A stretch of 64,000 nucleotides of DNA from Clavelina lepadiformis (GCF_947623445.1 NC_135246.1:994501-1058500); one strand, 5' to 3'; shown: positions 26,186 to 39,900, numbered from the stretch's first letter. Notes: generated by a model from the letters alone, not told the origin. Made by a program: numbers and translations.

Positions 26186-29100
26186 ATGGAAGAAAAGAAA
26201 AGAATTTGTCATATTCAAAAAGGTAAGGTTCTAAAGATCGAGACTTGTTTATAAGCAAACTCGAAAGCAGTTTAAAGCAGGTATTACTTGTTTTACAAGG
26301 TTCGAATGGTTTTGGTTTCATTTTGTGTTGCGAGAACGACACCACCGAAACCTACGTCTTGCACGTCATGAATTCATCCCCAGCCTGCGTGGCAGGTTTG
26401 AAGCCCGGGGACCGCATAATAGAGGTATAACAACCGTATAAGATCTGTTTTTACATGGTCAGTAGTTGATGTTTGGTTTAATACTTCCAACTGTGTTCGA
26501 TGAAACTTGCGTTTGTAACGTTCATAACAATGTTTGTTACATCAAAGTTTTTTTAGGTCAACGGTTTAAACGTGGAAAAAGAAACTCATAAAGACGTTGT
26601 ACAACGTTTACAAGGTAAAATATCATAAACAAACGGTTAAACGTCATACTTCGATATACTTACGCAGGATATGCGACAGTGCACAAATTGCAAACGTCAC
26701 TGACAGTTTTTCCTAATCTCAGGCTTACAGAGCATCCGTCTTCTTGTGGCGCACAACACAAGTGCTGAAAGTTACTTCAAGCAACCGAGCAACGGAATGA
26801 CTGTGAAACCTATAGAAGCATGCGATAATAGCCTGAGACCTAAACTCATAACCGTGACCAGGAACGATCAGGTAGTTTTTGTGCCAAGAATTCATGGTGA
26901 TGGGTCATTGAATTTTGAAAGTCTGTTCTCCAACGAGACTAACTATTACCTACGATTGTGTGGTATAATGGTGAGGGTGCTGTAGTTGAGGAGCTCACGA
27001 CCTGAAGATAAAACAACACAAGCGTTTTATAAATTTCACAGGAACCATAAAATGTTGATAAATGCAGCAAAATTTTTATCATTTTTGCAAGTTTTACAAC
27101 ATTATGATGAGTTAGGAGACATGAAATGTTAATTAAAAAACGTCCAAAAATGTTTGATGTTATGCTGTCTGCTAGAGTCAGTGCGTATAAGCTTAGGATC
27201 TGTTTTGACGTCACTGGTTAATCGTCTGAAGTGCAAATAAGCTTACGTCACAGATGCGATGCGAAAAATATGGATAATGTCAGTTTCATTAAGTTCGTGT
27301 TGACTATTATTATTTAACGTTGATTTTGCTGCTAATTTAATTAGATTTTCATGTTGTTGTCAATAACATTTTTGGTGCTATTTATAGTATTTTATAGACA
27401 CAAACGACAGATTAATTAGGCTACGCTCATACGCTGAGTGACGTAACAATCAACTACCAGTGCGCGGCATGAAGAGAGAATATTTAAACTTGTGCGCTCA
27501 AACTAAGGCACAAAAACTGCTTCTAGAGGCTATACGCACTTTCAAACTTTACACATTTTGTGACTTGACAAAGCTGCTTCAGTAGTGAACAATAAATGCC
27601 TGGTTGGTTGTGAGTCGGTTTCATGTTTAGCCATTAATGTAAACATTGCTATTAAACGCAGCCATTTATTGTAACATAACGAGAAAATTGTCCAGATAAC
27701 TGTCTCCATTGAAAGCAATTTGGTGACCCCCACTTGAAAATAAATACTAACATTTGTGGTTAGCTCCTAATCCGTCTGGGAATAAATTACGTGACCGAGG
27801 GAAATTCACTAAACTGGTTTAACTATTATCACAATTGGACCAGTGAGGCCAGTGAACCATAAATATCTCCCTTCCGTTCATCACTTAACAAAAATGAAGA
27901 AAACGTTTTGCAACGAACTTTACGACACCGTTTATATGGGCTCAAATGTTAACATACTTGTTGACGTTTGGTAGAAAATCGGCGAAAATGACTTGAAAAA
28001 GTTTTCATTTTTTTCTGGCAGGGCTTTGACTTCGTCCTGCAAAGTTTTGGCAAATCTCTTACAACTGCCTCAGGCAATCATCGGCAGCCAATGAAAGGAG
28101 TAGCTGGTACATAGATCTGTATGCCTTCTGTGCAATGTCTAATAAACTTTAATAGACTTAAATACTACAGCATGAAAAATCAAGTAAACAGCAATGAAAA
28201 CTTTACAAAATTAAGCTCTTTCGAAAACAATAACTACACCAAAATTTACATCCTAGCCTGGTTATTTAATTTAGTTAACGTTTGACATAACATAACATTT
28301 TTTATAGTTCAGTTACAGTAATGTTTTTCTAAATGGACGTTTATAGAGTTTTATTCTACAGTGTGTTTTTTTTATTTAATTTGACGTCTATACCTGATGT
28401 TCTTGTTATAATGTGATCATATTTTTCTTAAACACATCAGGTCATTTTGTGGAAAGCGTTCGTCTGGGTGGTGTGGCCCACACTGCGGGTTTGAGAAAGG
28501 GACATCGGATCATAGCAATCAACGGAACATCGGTTGAACAGGTGGGAACTTTGATACGATCAGCAACTTGGTCCTTATGTACCTTGTAGCTTACATTTTA
28601 CCGACCACCTTTTTCAGGAGACGCACGCCTATCTCATAGCCGCCATAAAATCGTCGACATCCATCGACATTCTAGTCGTCGATTACGACACAGATGAATT
28701 TTTTCGTCGGCATGGAGTCGCACCTTCATCTAAACATCTCACAGGCATTTTGGATTTCAGTAGTCGGTCGAAATCATCCAGTTCAACTGGTGGGTTATTG
28801 GCAGTTGGTGCCCTATATCTTAACTGATAAGTGGACCGCTTAACAATATCGTTTATATTTATTATCTATGAGTTGAAGTGTTTGTTTAATCGTTAAGTTG
28901 TTGTATGCAAAACAGTGCCAAAGTAGGTGACACATAAAAACAAAATGATTAGCTCAAGACTAATCAACTTCCCGATAACCACTTTCCACAAGGGACAAAT
29001 TGTTTTTCTTAAATGTTATGAAACCGATGGCAAAGACGCTTCGAAAAATTACGAACTTTCCTGTTCTGGAGTCTTGGTATTTCCAGTCGTAAATCTTGAT

Positions 29101-31583
29101 ATTTGTTGATCTTTTTATTTGATCGCTTCTGTCGCCGTCTTTGGCTTCTGTCCGCGATGTCGATAAATCGCTGCTTGTTGCAAGTCTCGGTATAAATCTC
29201 TACCGCCCGAATGTCCATGTCCCAGAGCAATGAGAGCATTTTCGCTTTGTCATTGTTCGTAACTGATTCGAGTAAATTCGGTACATTCGGTACTGATTCG
29301 GGTAAATTCGGTACATTCGGTACATTCAGTACTGATTCGGGTAAATTCGGTAGGCTACATTCGGGTACATTCAGTACTGATTCGGGTACATTCGGTACCG
29401 ATTCGGGTAAATGCGGTACATTCGGGTACATTCGGTACTGATTCGGGTACATTCAAGGCTATCTGGTGACTGATATGGTGTTTGCAGAAGCCTCGTTGGA
29501 TAAATGCAAGGATTTCGTTGTGTCGTTTTAGATAATCTGTCTGTGCGATCTTCTGGCAGTCGGTGAGGAGATGAGATTTTGTTTTATCTTTCCACTTGCA
29601 TAGTCGACACGTTGGAATGTTTGATATCTTGAGCACCTTTGTTTTGTGGCATTTGGAAATGCCAAGATTAAAACAGCTTGAATTTGAGCTGCTTCCTTTT
29701 CTATTTTGACGCCACACTGTTTCAACCAGGTGCTATCTACGTCCAGGTTTTCCTACTTACAAGAACTTACAACTTCTAATTATTTCTTCTATGCGTTGTT
29801 TCTTCCATACATGGACACATAGGCGTAGCCAGGGGGAGGGGGTGAAAGGTGCCATGCCCCCCCCCCCCCCAATTTTTGTGTCTATAGGCTTCTACATCAG
29901 GTGGCGGTGTCTTAAAATAAACACTTTGTAGTTCCCTTGAACTCATTAAATATTTGACCACCCCCAAATTTTTTTTATGGCTACGCCACTGCCACTGCAT
30001 GGACATTGCTGTCGGATGCGCCTAGCCATGGACGATTTGGTCCCCATCCTGTGTTTTATTCCATAGACATTCAGTACGTGTCGCTCTTTCATTTGTATTA
30101 TGGCAGTCTTTATGCTACTGAGTTTTCCTTGTCTGCAACCGACGTAGCAGCGGTGGACAGAACACCGACTTTTAGATAAACAGCGCCACGTAGCGTATGC
30201 GTCTCTCTGGTGATTTGGCCAAAGCTGTAAAAGCTTGTTTACCCGGAAAATTTCCGGCAGTGTAGCTCGCCACTGCAACTTACAACTCGCCACTTGCCAC
30301 TGGAACTTACCACTCGCCACGCCACTGATAAGTTGCTGAGTCGGCGTTGATGGCTTTTGTTTTGCGTTTCCCAGGAAATTTTAATTTCAGGAATTGGCGC
30401 AGTCTTTCCTGTATTTCTCTGCAATTTTCTTCTTAATCTTTATGGTCATATTCTCGTAATGCCGATGGATACCTATAAGTATACTTTGAATCTATGTGCG
30501 GTGTCTGGGAGACGAACAAGATAATTTAACAAGACAAACCTTCTTTACCTCAAATTTTTATTATTGTTATTATGCTATTGTTCGTACTGTTTTTTTTATA
30601 TCATCTTTGTTTTATTATTTTGCTTATTAATTGTTTGGTTTATTTGATTTTATTTAAGAAAGTATTACGAAACTGTAATGTACTTACAATTGTCATCAAT
30701 TAATCGACACCATGTTGATGTTGGATATGTTGCTTGACATTTCTCAGAAACTGAAGCGCAACCAACAGGCAAGAAAAAGAACAATCGAAGAATGGCGTCG
30801 TCAACGTCAGACACGAGACCACAGAGCGAATTGTCGATACTCAAGTCATTTCGAAACATGACCAGGGATCAGAGAAAATACGCTCGTTCGACTCCAGACC
30901 TCTCAAAACTGGGAAAAAATGACGCAAGGAAAGAGGAGAATGCTCCGGACGACAATCCCTTGCCCGACTTCAATCGGCACAAACGATCTAACAAGGCCAA
31001 GAAAGAAATCAAACGACAATTAAGCAAATTGGACAAACGCGGCCCAGCCAAATACCCCGGCAAGGTCTCGTTGTCAAGTGGCCGCAACCTGTACGATGAG
31101 GTGGTGATATCCGACGAGGAAGAACGAAATAAATCGACCCTGGGAAGCTCGTCTAGCTGCCGAACCGAGAGCAAGCCCCTAGATGTTCCTAAGAAGAATC
31201 CTTTAAGCACGAGGTACCACACGGTGCATAGCTACCTTGCAGCACTGTAGGCCTAACGTCAAAGTTTATTGGAGAAGGTTTTGTTGAATTTCGAATTTTT
31301 TTTATTCAGGTTGGCAGTCGAAGATGGCGATAGCGATTTGAAGATGAGGAAAGCGCGAACGCGTCTCAAAACTATCGAAGATGAACACATACCGGCAAAC
31401 GGCTCTCCATCCCCCGGGTACGAACCGCCCAGGGACCTCTCCTGTGTCGGCTACAACATCGACCTTGCGACTCTCAAGGACCGAGTCGGGCAAAAGACTC
31501 GCGAATCGAAATCGGGAGTTGCGAGGTCCAAGTCGAAACTTTCAGATTACAGTTTAGCTCATATTTACGTGAACAGTTACTGA
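26186..31583 (+). CDS. NHERF-like scaffold protein with two PDZ domains, 9 exons
   Basis: Exons: 26186-26222, 26300-26424, 26557-26614, 26723-26871, 28022-28106, 28441-28541, 28618-28789, 30748-31213, 31310-31583; phases fit throughout and give 488 residues. PDZ1 (about 6-85) starts RICHIQKGSNGFGF and contains GLKPGDRIIEVNG. PDZ2 (about 112-215) has the binding loop GFDF, then GLRKGHRIIAINGTSVEQ, and ends with LVVDYDTDEFF, a hallmark of the NHERF (SLC9A3R) family that tethers membrane transporters and receptors to the cortex. PDZ2 carries an unusually long loop between its second and third strands (residues about 128-155). Residues 244-488 form a Lys/Ser-rich, probably disordered tail; I do not see the ezrin-binding motif of NHERF1/2 at the end, which reads AHIYVNSY. 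The joining of exon 7 to exon 8 across a 1.96-kb intron rests on phase only; exons 8-9 could belong to a separate protein. Confidence 0.82.
29060..29720 (-). mobile_element. 3' fragment of a LINE (R2/NeSL-like C-terminus) in an NHERF-like intron
   Basis: On the minus strand, 29720-29460 encodes a CCHC zinc motif typical of non-LTR retrotransposon pol C-termini (CRLCKWKDKTKSHLLTDC) followed by YLKRHNEILAFI. Further along, 29260-29060 encodes KMLSLLWDMDIR, FIDIA and KINKYQDLRLEIPRL, matching the end of the restriction-like endonuclease region of such elements. The two parts are in different frames and separated by a minisatellite. No reverse transcriptase domain remains, so this is a dead 5'-truncated copy. 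Confidence 0.75.
29263..29454. repeat. Minisatellite expanded inside the LINE fragment
   Basis: Irregular tandem copies of blocks such as CTGATTCGGGTAAATTCGG and TACATTCGGTA. Read on the minus strand they encode repeats of NVPESVPN. The position corresponds to a Pro-Glu-Ser-Val segment just before the LLWDMDI motif of the LINE, so the array seems to have grown from LINE coding sequence. Confidence 0.85.
29818..29997. mobile_element. hAT-type MITE, 180 bp, with G/C homopolymer runs
   Basis: The ends share the inverted motif GGCGTAGCC (left CATAGGCGTAGCC; right, other strand, CAGTGGCAGTGGCGTAGCC). Perfect 8-bp flanks CATGGACA lie at 29810-29817 and 29998-30005. The interior has a run of 14 C at about 29857-29870. 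It sits in intron 7 of the NHERF-like gene. Confidence 0.8.
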
Positions 31584-34500
31584 ATATACGGACGACTTTG
31601 ATTGACAAAGCGTTGATGGCGGGAAACTTAGACATGGTCTGGCTTCGTGCTGTTTATATCTCCAGCTATTTTGCTGACTCACCTGCTGTAAAAGCAGAGA
31701 AGTGCTGCGTATGCTTTACAATGTATATAAGCATCGTTTATACAATCATGCCAAATATTGTTCAAGTAAAAAGTTCATCTTATTTTTGACTTTTGTTTTA
31801 ATTGATCCAAAAGGAAACGAGAATTTCTAATTTATGCTTCTATTGTAGAAGCATGGAACAGCTTCATTTGCCAACGGTGATGTGTTGGTCAAAAATATAA
31901 ATTTTCACGATAAATTTTAGTTACTGTTGAATATTTTAAAGCAGCTTTTTCAACAAAACTAGACTTATCAAAATTTATAATGTTTTTTCGTCTAAGTCAA
32001 GGCTAAACGAAGTTGCTTTAATGCAAAGTAGCAATTTATTGTTAAAAAGCCATATTGGACCTCAACATTTAACTGACAGAGAAAAATAATTAGACATGTA
32101 ATTTGCACTCATTTTCACCGTGAATTACTCTTCGTTCATCTTCACACACGGTCTCCTTATTTCCCCCTCTTCCTCCATTCCTTTGGGCATCCTGTATCGT
32201 GGTCTTGGTGGACAGCTCCGAAATCGTGCGCCTCAAAAAATTAGGTGACTCTTGGAATTTGCACAGAGACAAGCTCAGTGACCGGGTCAAGTATAATCTT
32301 TATCCTTGAACTCATCACTGAGAAAATTTCTGCACGAATCAAACTCGGCGGTGATTCTTCATCGTCCAATCTCGTGTTACTGAGCTAGCCTTTGTGCAAT
32401 TGTCACACATTTTGTTTTGCTGTTTTGCGTTGCTCACCTTGTCGTAAGATGAAGCATAACTTAGTGCAAAGCTTTCTTCATTCCGAGGATAATGATTATG
32501 ATAGACTACCATGCCATCCACACAGTATATACAAACTTATTGGATGGTCGAACAGATAAAAGAATTTACACCGGTTAACTGCATGGCGCCTCCTTGCGGT
32601 GACGCTTACGCTATTCAGACGACCTTTTCCCTTCTGTCACAAGAATTCCTGCTTCTTTCCTGCATAGTACAAAGCCATTCCAGTCTCCAGCTGTTTGGTT
32701 TTAACAGATCCGTGAGCGAACACACGTAGGTTATGGGATTTCTAAAAACACGAGTAGGCCCACACTGGCTGTCGCTTTGTTATCGTCTTGCTAAACGCTT
32801 AGCGTGTGTGCGTGATGGTAAGTGCGGAAAGAGCACAAATTGGCGCTCTTAAACGTACAGCTGGCAGCGAACAACAGACATGTCATTATTTTTCCTTTTG
32901 GCGGAAAGTCGCCAACACGAAGGTTTATTACTAAGCTTACTTGATAATGCACAGGCAACCATAAACCTAACACAGTGCAAATGACGAAATCTCTTAAATA
33001 TATATAATGTACGGGAAAATGAACGATAATTAAAATTGTGTCGCAAGAAATGACGCGGGAGAATGTTAATGCATATGTACAATTGTCTCTTGCGCTTTGC
33101 AACCGAATTCAAACGGAAATATAAAGTTTTCATTCGACGAAACAACAGATTTGATGACATCTGGGTCCACTACTAAGGAAATGGACGTAACGTCCTTAAC
33201 GTTCGATGCTCAAATGAAAATCAGACCTACTTGAAAGTAGGCCAGTAAACGGTGGTGGAAAAGTTAACAATCTTGGTGAAAATTGAGTGGTTTAAAATCA
33301 ATTAACGAGGCGTGGTCAGGGTAAACGGCTGATTAATACAGAAATGAAAGGCACAAATGGAAAATATAAGGTTAAATACAACCACGTGGAAACAGCAACT
33401 GATGCTACACCAGATAATGATAATGTTGGCAGAGATCAGTAAACTATCCGTGGCCGGTCCACGCCAGTATTGGGTCTTGTCAGGTCCCAGATAATGTTAA
33501 AGTCTGCATAACACGTTACACAGGCGAACAGGGAATGCATAGCAGCACCCGTTGCCTGAATTATTGCTACGGGGCTATTTATACAAAATGGAAACGAATT
33601 GATAGATAATTACTGTACTATAAATAACAATGCTTGTAAACAAAACCATTACGAAAAAAATCCCCACCGTAGGAAAGAAAACGAAAAAGGCAAAACCTCA
33701 GATCAAAGCAAACAAGTTCACCTTCACAATGACTGCCCCGTGCAGTTGGGGTGAGGAACAATTCTTCAATTTACAAACGTTGTTGTCGTCAGCAAGTGTG
33801 TCCACAGGTTTGTGTGCTAGGACAAATGAACGTAAACATCTAATAAAATTTACACCGGGGCCTAAGCTATGTGCAAATAAAAGTCAAAAAACGGTCAAAA
33901 GAACACGTCCTATTGTGTCACAAGTACGGTCTTATTTACAATATCTCGCATATTGTCGAAATATACACCGGTGTATTGTACTCCGGTTTTAAATAAAGTC
34001 CAAGGCAGCGTTTGTTCAACATCTTCATGTGGTTGGCCAACGTCTGCGTTGTGTCTATCGGTGTCTTGCGGGAAATTGTTTGTCGATATGTGGCCGATGT
34101 TTAAGAAATGCGCCTGCGAGAATATGCCATTATTAATTGTAAATATGTAACGACGTGCTTCTGACACGACGTGAAAGCACCGCACGACTGCCTAAAGTGA
34201 TTAAGGAAGTCCTAGGCGATACGTCTGTCATCTAATTGCGAGGGTACGTTTTAGTTTTTATAAACATCAGAATGACGTATGGGTATCTTTATTGCCGATA
34301 CAACGGCAAAACGTAGCCGAAAATTATGTTTCAAACAATAAAAACACTGTTGTTGCTAAGATCTGAATATTGGCGGATGGCTTTGCACAAGATGACACAA
34401 CCGCGGAATTTTAGAAGTCATTAAATTCAGATTGGCGGGTGTTTTACAAAGTCATTAAATGCTGTTTTTCCCTTTTCTAAAACGTGACCACTGCACAAAA

Positions 34501-35989
34501 ATCTACATCATGTGCAAACAGTGGCCGTATTGTGGTTCAGTGGGACGTTACTTCATTCCTTAAAATAGAGAGAACAGTATTATTGCAGAAGCATGATTCA
34601 ACAAAAAATACTCACATTAACCCACAGGCTTAAATGGATGAAAACGACTCCGACAAAAAAGCTTATGCTAAAGAGTGCGAAGAAGTGGAAAAGAATATGT
34701 CGCTCGTGACCCCTGGAATAAATGAAAAGCAAAAAATTAGCAATTAGACGTCAGCATTAGACAATCACGCAATAGCATGCATGCCCTTTATCCTTTGAAT
34801 CGATTGAATCAAAGCTACTTTAGTTTAATGTAAAAATCTTCTAGCCACATTCTATATTATTTTTAATATTCATAAACCACTAATTGATGAGAAAAATACC
34901 GTTTTGCGTATAAAGATCGGTAAAATGCTTCGATTAAGCTGTCGATATTTAATCACGGGTTACAACACAGCAATAACATCACGATCGACGTTATTAAACG
35001 ATATGAGACGTGCCCATCTGTCACGCTGCCAGGAAATCACGTGACGTGAGCGCCGGAAAATAAACATAAATCAGCCAAACGAGGGCAAGAAGTTCGGTGA
35101 TTTGGCGCAGGTCTCAGAGGTTGCACAAAGCACATACATATACTCAAATGCAGCTCGGCAAAACAACCACTGCACTGTATACGCACAACCTGACATTGGG
35201 ATGGTAAAATGTAGATCATCAGTGGTTGTTAAGTTAAATGCCTTTTGTAAACGTGGAACAATATACCCTACTTAACTATGGAAAATGATTAAAATTGATT
35301 TTATCTATGAACAATGTCGCTATGAACCTGATGCTGGAACGGAAGCGTTTCTTTTACAAGCTGGGCATTTCTAACATCCCATTTACAAACAGTATCTAAA
35401 CTATTCTAAATCTAACAGAAATATTTCAGATAGATTTCTTGCCAGGGGCATCTTACATGAAACAAATGTTTTCACACCGTAAACAGGAAAAATAGCAGAT
35501 TTCCATTAACAGTGAAAGCAGATGGTGACACAGGAAGGAAATAGGAACCCATAGAAGGATAGATGTTTCATATAAAGCAGACGCTGAAGATAACGAGCGA
35601 TTTTGATTCTGATTAAAGACAATCACTTTAAAGCATTCCTTTGAAGTACAATAATATATGCAGCATATATCTCTTTAACAGGGACGCGGTTAATTTTGTT
35701 TCGGTTAATACAAAACACAGAGAAGCATTGGAACGTTGCACACTTGGAAATACAATATGTAAAGAATATATTTCATCCTCATACATACCGTATACACCGA
35801 ATAAATACATTACATATTTATTCAATAAAATGCCGTCAATCAAACCGTGGGTAGGTTCAATTTTGTTTTATTCTTATGAGTGTGGGTACATGCATGCATG
35901 CATGCATAAAAATAAGGTACATGCTAGTGGTAATTTTGAATGCAAGGCTTTTCCCGTCTTGCCAATTTTTACAAGTTGTTCAACACATT
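31584..35989. other. Intergenic stretch with no confident gene
   Basis: Presumed 3' UTR of the NHERF-like gene, then unassigned sequence. ORFs at 33630-33992 (plus, 120 codons) and 33910-34185 (minus) have no recognised motif. On the minus strand 32495-32430 ends SYASSYDK before the good donor AAG-GTGAGC, so a stray exon is possible. A 37-codon acidic ORF at 34634-34747 (plus) starts MDENDSDKKAYAKE just after a possible acceptor; it could be a short protein or nothing. Confidence 0.4.
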
Positions 35990-35997
35990 GTCTAGCT

Positions 35998-36213
35998 CAG
36001 CGGTTCTTAAACTTTTTTGAGCGCGACCCAAATCTGAGTTTCATGATCACCTCACGACCCAAACCTATGTCGCGACCCATTTTAATGTCCTATAGACCTA
36101 TATTATATTATATTAACCTATGTCGCGACCCACCTATGTCACTATGTCGCGACCCATTTTCTGACCCTCCGCGACCCATGTTTGGGTCGCGACCCATACT
36201 TTAAGAACCCCTG
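35998..36213. mobile_element. hAT-type MITE, 216 bp
   Basis: Inverted ends CAGCGGTTCTTAAACTT (left) and CAGGGGTTCTTAAAGTA (right, other strand), with perfect 8-bp flanks GTCTAGCT at 35990-35997 and 36214-36221. The inside is built from repeats of GTCGCGACCCA, a composition shared by many hAT MITEs. The 187-codon ORF that runs through it is a by-product. Confidence 0.92.
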
Positions 36214-36789
36214 GTCTAGCTCATTGTATTCTGGTGCTTGAATGTTTGCGATATTTGATTAATAACCACATAGGCTAAATTTAGTACTTAAACGACTGAG
36301 CACACAACGCAAATGAGACATATACACACCCTTACATGATGACAAAACAAAAACGCCATTCTTTGGTAGGGGTCCATACGTTTTCAAGTAAATATTGCCC
36401 GTGACTTGTTGCCAATGAATTACTACAACCCCACATTTGTGAGAATCATTCACTCATACGTGGAAATATATTAGAATTTAGTCAAAACTGCACAGCATAA
36501 ATTTGTCTTATTAAGTAAAACCATTGATCATACGACCTTCTCTGTATTGGCGCAGATGGCAAGATATTAGCGTAAACAGCAAAGCCAGAAGCTTATGAAT
36601 AAAACATACGAACAAAACATAAGAGACATATTGCATTAACATTCATGCCCTGGTAACTTGGTTACTTAGTCATTCACATATGTATTCATATTGTATAAAA
36701 GGTATTCAGATACTCTTAGTCATTCAGGTACAGATTAAAGTGTTACTATATTGTTAAAGATACTGAAATCTTACATAAACTATATCTAC

Positions 36790-36956
36790 CTGATGCCGTC
36801 GTAAATTCTGTCAATGGCTTGCAAGGATTTCTGGAGCTGCGGTTTCGACTTCTTATTTTCGTTGGAGGTTTCGGGATGATTGGATTCCTCATTAGGTTGC
36901 ATCTTTTTCCTCACATTGTCTTCGTAATTTAATTCTTCTTCACCTGCTGCACTCAT
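36790..36956 (-). CDS. Orphan first coding exon of an unrecognised gene
   Basis: From the ATG at 36956 the frame reads MSAAGEEELNYEDNVRKKMQ and continues for 55 codons through a charged, low-complexity stretch to LQKSLQAIDRIYDGI. It stops at a good donor, ATCAG-GTAGAT, in phase 2. Composition, the acidic start and the donor argue for real coding sequence. The following exons, which should lie at lower coordinates, were not identified, and I do not recognise the family. Confidence 0.5.
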
Positions 36957-39900
36957 TTTAAGTAATTTGTTATCATTGACAGAAACGCTACTGTTAATTA
37001 CAACAATATGATGGTGGCACTGCAAAATATAGAGCAAATGAATTAAAGAAACTGCCTTACTGGTGCCAGATAATATTTATGTCTACATAGTAAAGTCCAC
37101 ACTGTCATCTAAACAATTTCACAAAAATGCAGCCTATACATGATCTGCTATGACAGATGATGAAGCACAAACTACTGTACCTGAAATCTTTTATAATATA
37201 TATATCTATATGGTTTGACAAGGTTGTGCTAAAGAACGTAACAGACATTAATCAGTGGCTCTTTCGCAGAGAATGGCTTCGACAACAAGATAACAACACC
37301 CTAAACCGAAACAATATCATTGTAGTAACACTCCTAATCAAATCCTTTGTAGTCTTGTGCTCGGGTGTAAGGATACAATACAAAGAGTAACGTGAAACCT
37401 TTCAGTAACATGACATCAAGGACACAGCTTAAAAGCTTTGGTCACACACACGGGTATAAATAAACATATATGTCTAGAATAGATAGGCTTATAAACATAC
37501 TGAAGTTAAGATCTATTGCTAGCATTTTGAAGGACATGGTTTGGCTGAAAGAGGTAATATACCATGAAATGCGTCAGTTATGTTTATCACAAACTAAAAT
37601 GGTATGAAACGTTTGCCATGGGCTCATGACAGTCTCATCATTACATTTTGGAATGCAGGAAGAAAAACTCAAAGCTATGTTTCTATAAGCTATATGATTA
37701 ATTGACTGCCATCAACACATTCCGTAGCTGCTTAGAGTAGAGGTAGGAGAAGGCAGGACGGCCTTTTATTTTGCAAACATTTCACTTTTTGACTCACAGT
37801 TTAGGAGGTCTTTTAAGCTTGAATGCATGGAAGTGACTCAAATTTACTGGGATACTTATATATTATTATTTGTATACATAGGCCTAAATAGCCTACGTGT
37901 TCATCGCAAAGGCTGGAACTGAATAAACTCAACAGAAAAAGTTTGCACACACACATACAGCTAAAATTTACTTGGTATATATTTTGAATATTCATTTACA
38001 ACTATAAAAAGTAGATACAAATGTGGTATTTTACAACTATCCTAGCTTTTGTTTTCATAATAGGAAACATTATGATATAGCCCTACCAGAAATTGTAGAT
38101 TTTATATGTACTGTATATATACATGGAGTATATAAAAATATACATTAAACAATTTGTATGTTGACAAAGCCCCAGTTCAACTGCCACAAACAGCATGTAA
38201 TATGAATATGCTCTCGGTATCAAAAGTTGTATAATATACAGAAACTGATTTGGAATTGCACAAGATCTTGTGCACACTGAAGGGAAATACCATAACCAGA
38301 GAGTACAAAAAATAAACATCTATCAGCTGCAATGGAAGAAAAGTTCTTTGTCACTCATACAAAGGTTTCACATACTCAAATATAGCAAAACAAAACGATA
38401 AAATATCCACAGGACCACACTTTAAACAAATAAGCTAGGCCTGGTACGAAAAAGTGGTCGTTATAGTAAATATCATAGTAAATATATAGTGGGGAACCTA
38501 CCACACCTACTTCAAAATCCATGGTACTGGTACAGCAGCACACGAAACATACGTTTCACTGATAATTCTACAGTTTACACTTTGTAGTTTATTACCAGCT
38601 GGTTGATATTTCCAACTTGAATAAATCCAAAAATTAGTTCATATATATATATATCTACATGTACATAAAGGGTATGAAAGAGAATATATCAAAAGGGTTT
38701 GTTGTTATTTGTAGACTTGTTACATTTCATATACATTCATTTTACAGTACACCTGAAGGAGCAAACTTATGCTTGCGAAAGCTCGTGTCGAAAAATATAA
38801 AGTTAACCTTCAGAGGGCCAAACTATACCCTGTTTCTTATTTTACTTTATTAATTTTACAATAATACCAAAAAAAATTACATAGTTATTATGTCATGAAC
38901 TGCAAACAATGAGGTTAACATGTCATTACTAACTAATGACCACTAAAGCTAAACTAGGATATTTTAACTTGTAACCATCAAAACGATTGATTTTTAAAAC
39001 TACATTTGGCATCTGTGTACACAAGCATAAATTTGCAAAAACATTCTAAATTGTGAATTTGGTCAGCAAGTTATTCCGCACAAAATATCCTTTGTAGTTG
39101 ACAATGATTTTTGACACTTTTCACCTAAGGTATATATATGGTATGTATGAAGTGTGGCAAACGGTGTATATTTACTCGAACAAGGATCATTAACGTGCAC
39201 ACCGGACTTATTCATGTTCAACAATTCATTACAAAACATTTCAATGGTTAAAATTTGGGGACTGGCATATTTTGCATCACATCAACGTCTAAATGAGAAG
39301 AATTCATGACGTATAAATATAATCTATGACGTAATAACCAAAAACTTTTGTTGTCCCGCATCCTGGGTTGATTGCTGGGGAAATACCAAATTACATTGTG
39401 ATAACTTTTTTCTCTATTACCTTGTAAATCTACCTACTCAGGTCAAAAGTGCGGTGGGGAAAAAAAACTCAGCCAGTTGTTATTAGCATGCGCTAATGAA
39501 TGGGAAAAGATGACAACGTCGAAAAGGCTTAGATGTTTTAAAAAAGTATAAGTATCGAACAAGCATAAGTACAAAAGACCATTATGGATTACCATAGTGG
39601 AAAGTATGGCAGCTGCACTCTCAACGTTATTTCAAGACTGAACTTGCTGCATGCGAACGTTTCACAATGTCCTTTCAAAAACTGAGTGCACAGGCTCAGC
39701 ATTTTACCACACCAGACTGCAAAATGCACCTGGTGCACCACTTTGCACCTCAGTTTTAGCCGTCCTGTCACCCCAATTCTGGACGTTCTGTGTCCGTGAG
39801 ATTTTGCCGAAAAGTGCCATGTTTTCCGTTTTCAATCCGGTCCGCTTATTCTGCCTATCAGGCTGCAATCAGATGTTACGGTAGTACTGCAGTATGATTC

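Noticed and set aside
29009-29452. 147-codon minus ORF as a host gene
   Set aside because: It is the 3' end of a LINE pol plus minisatellite, in the intron of the NHERF-like gene.
33630-33992. 120-codon Lys-rich plus ORF
   Set aside because: No motif, no clear splice context, and an overlapping minus ORF of similar quality; left as unassigned.
35641-36204. 187-codon plus-strand ORF
   Set aside because: Its second half is hAT MITE sequence (35998-36213) and the first half has no motif.
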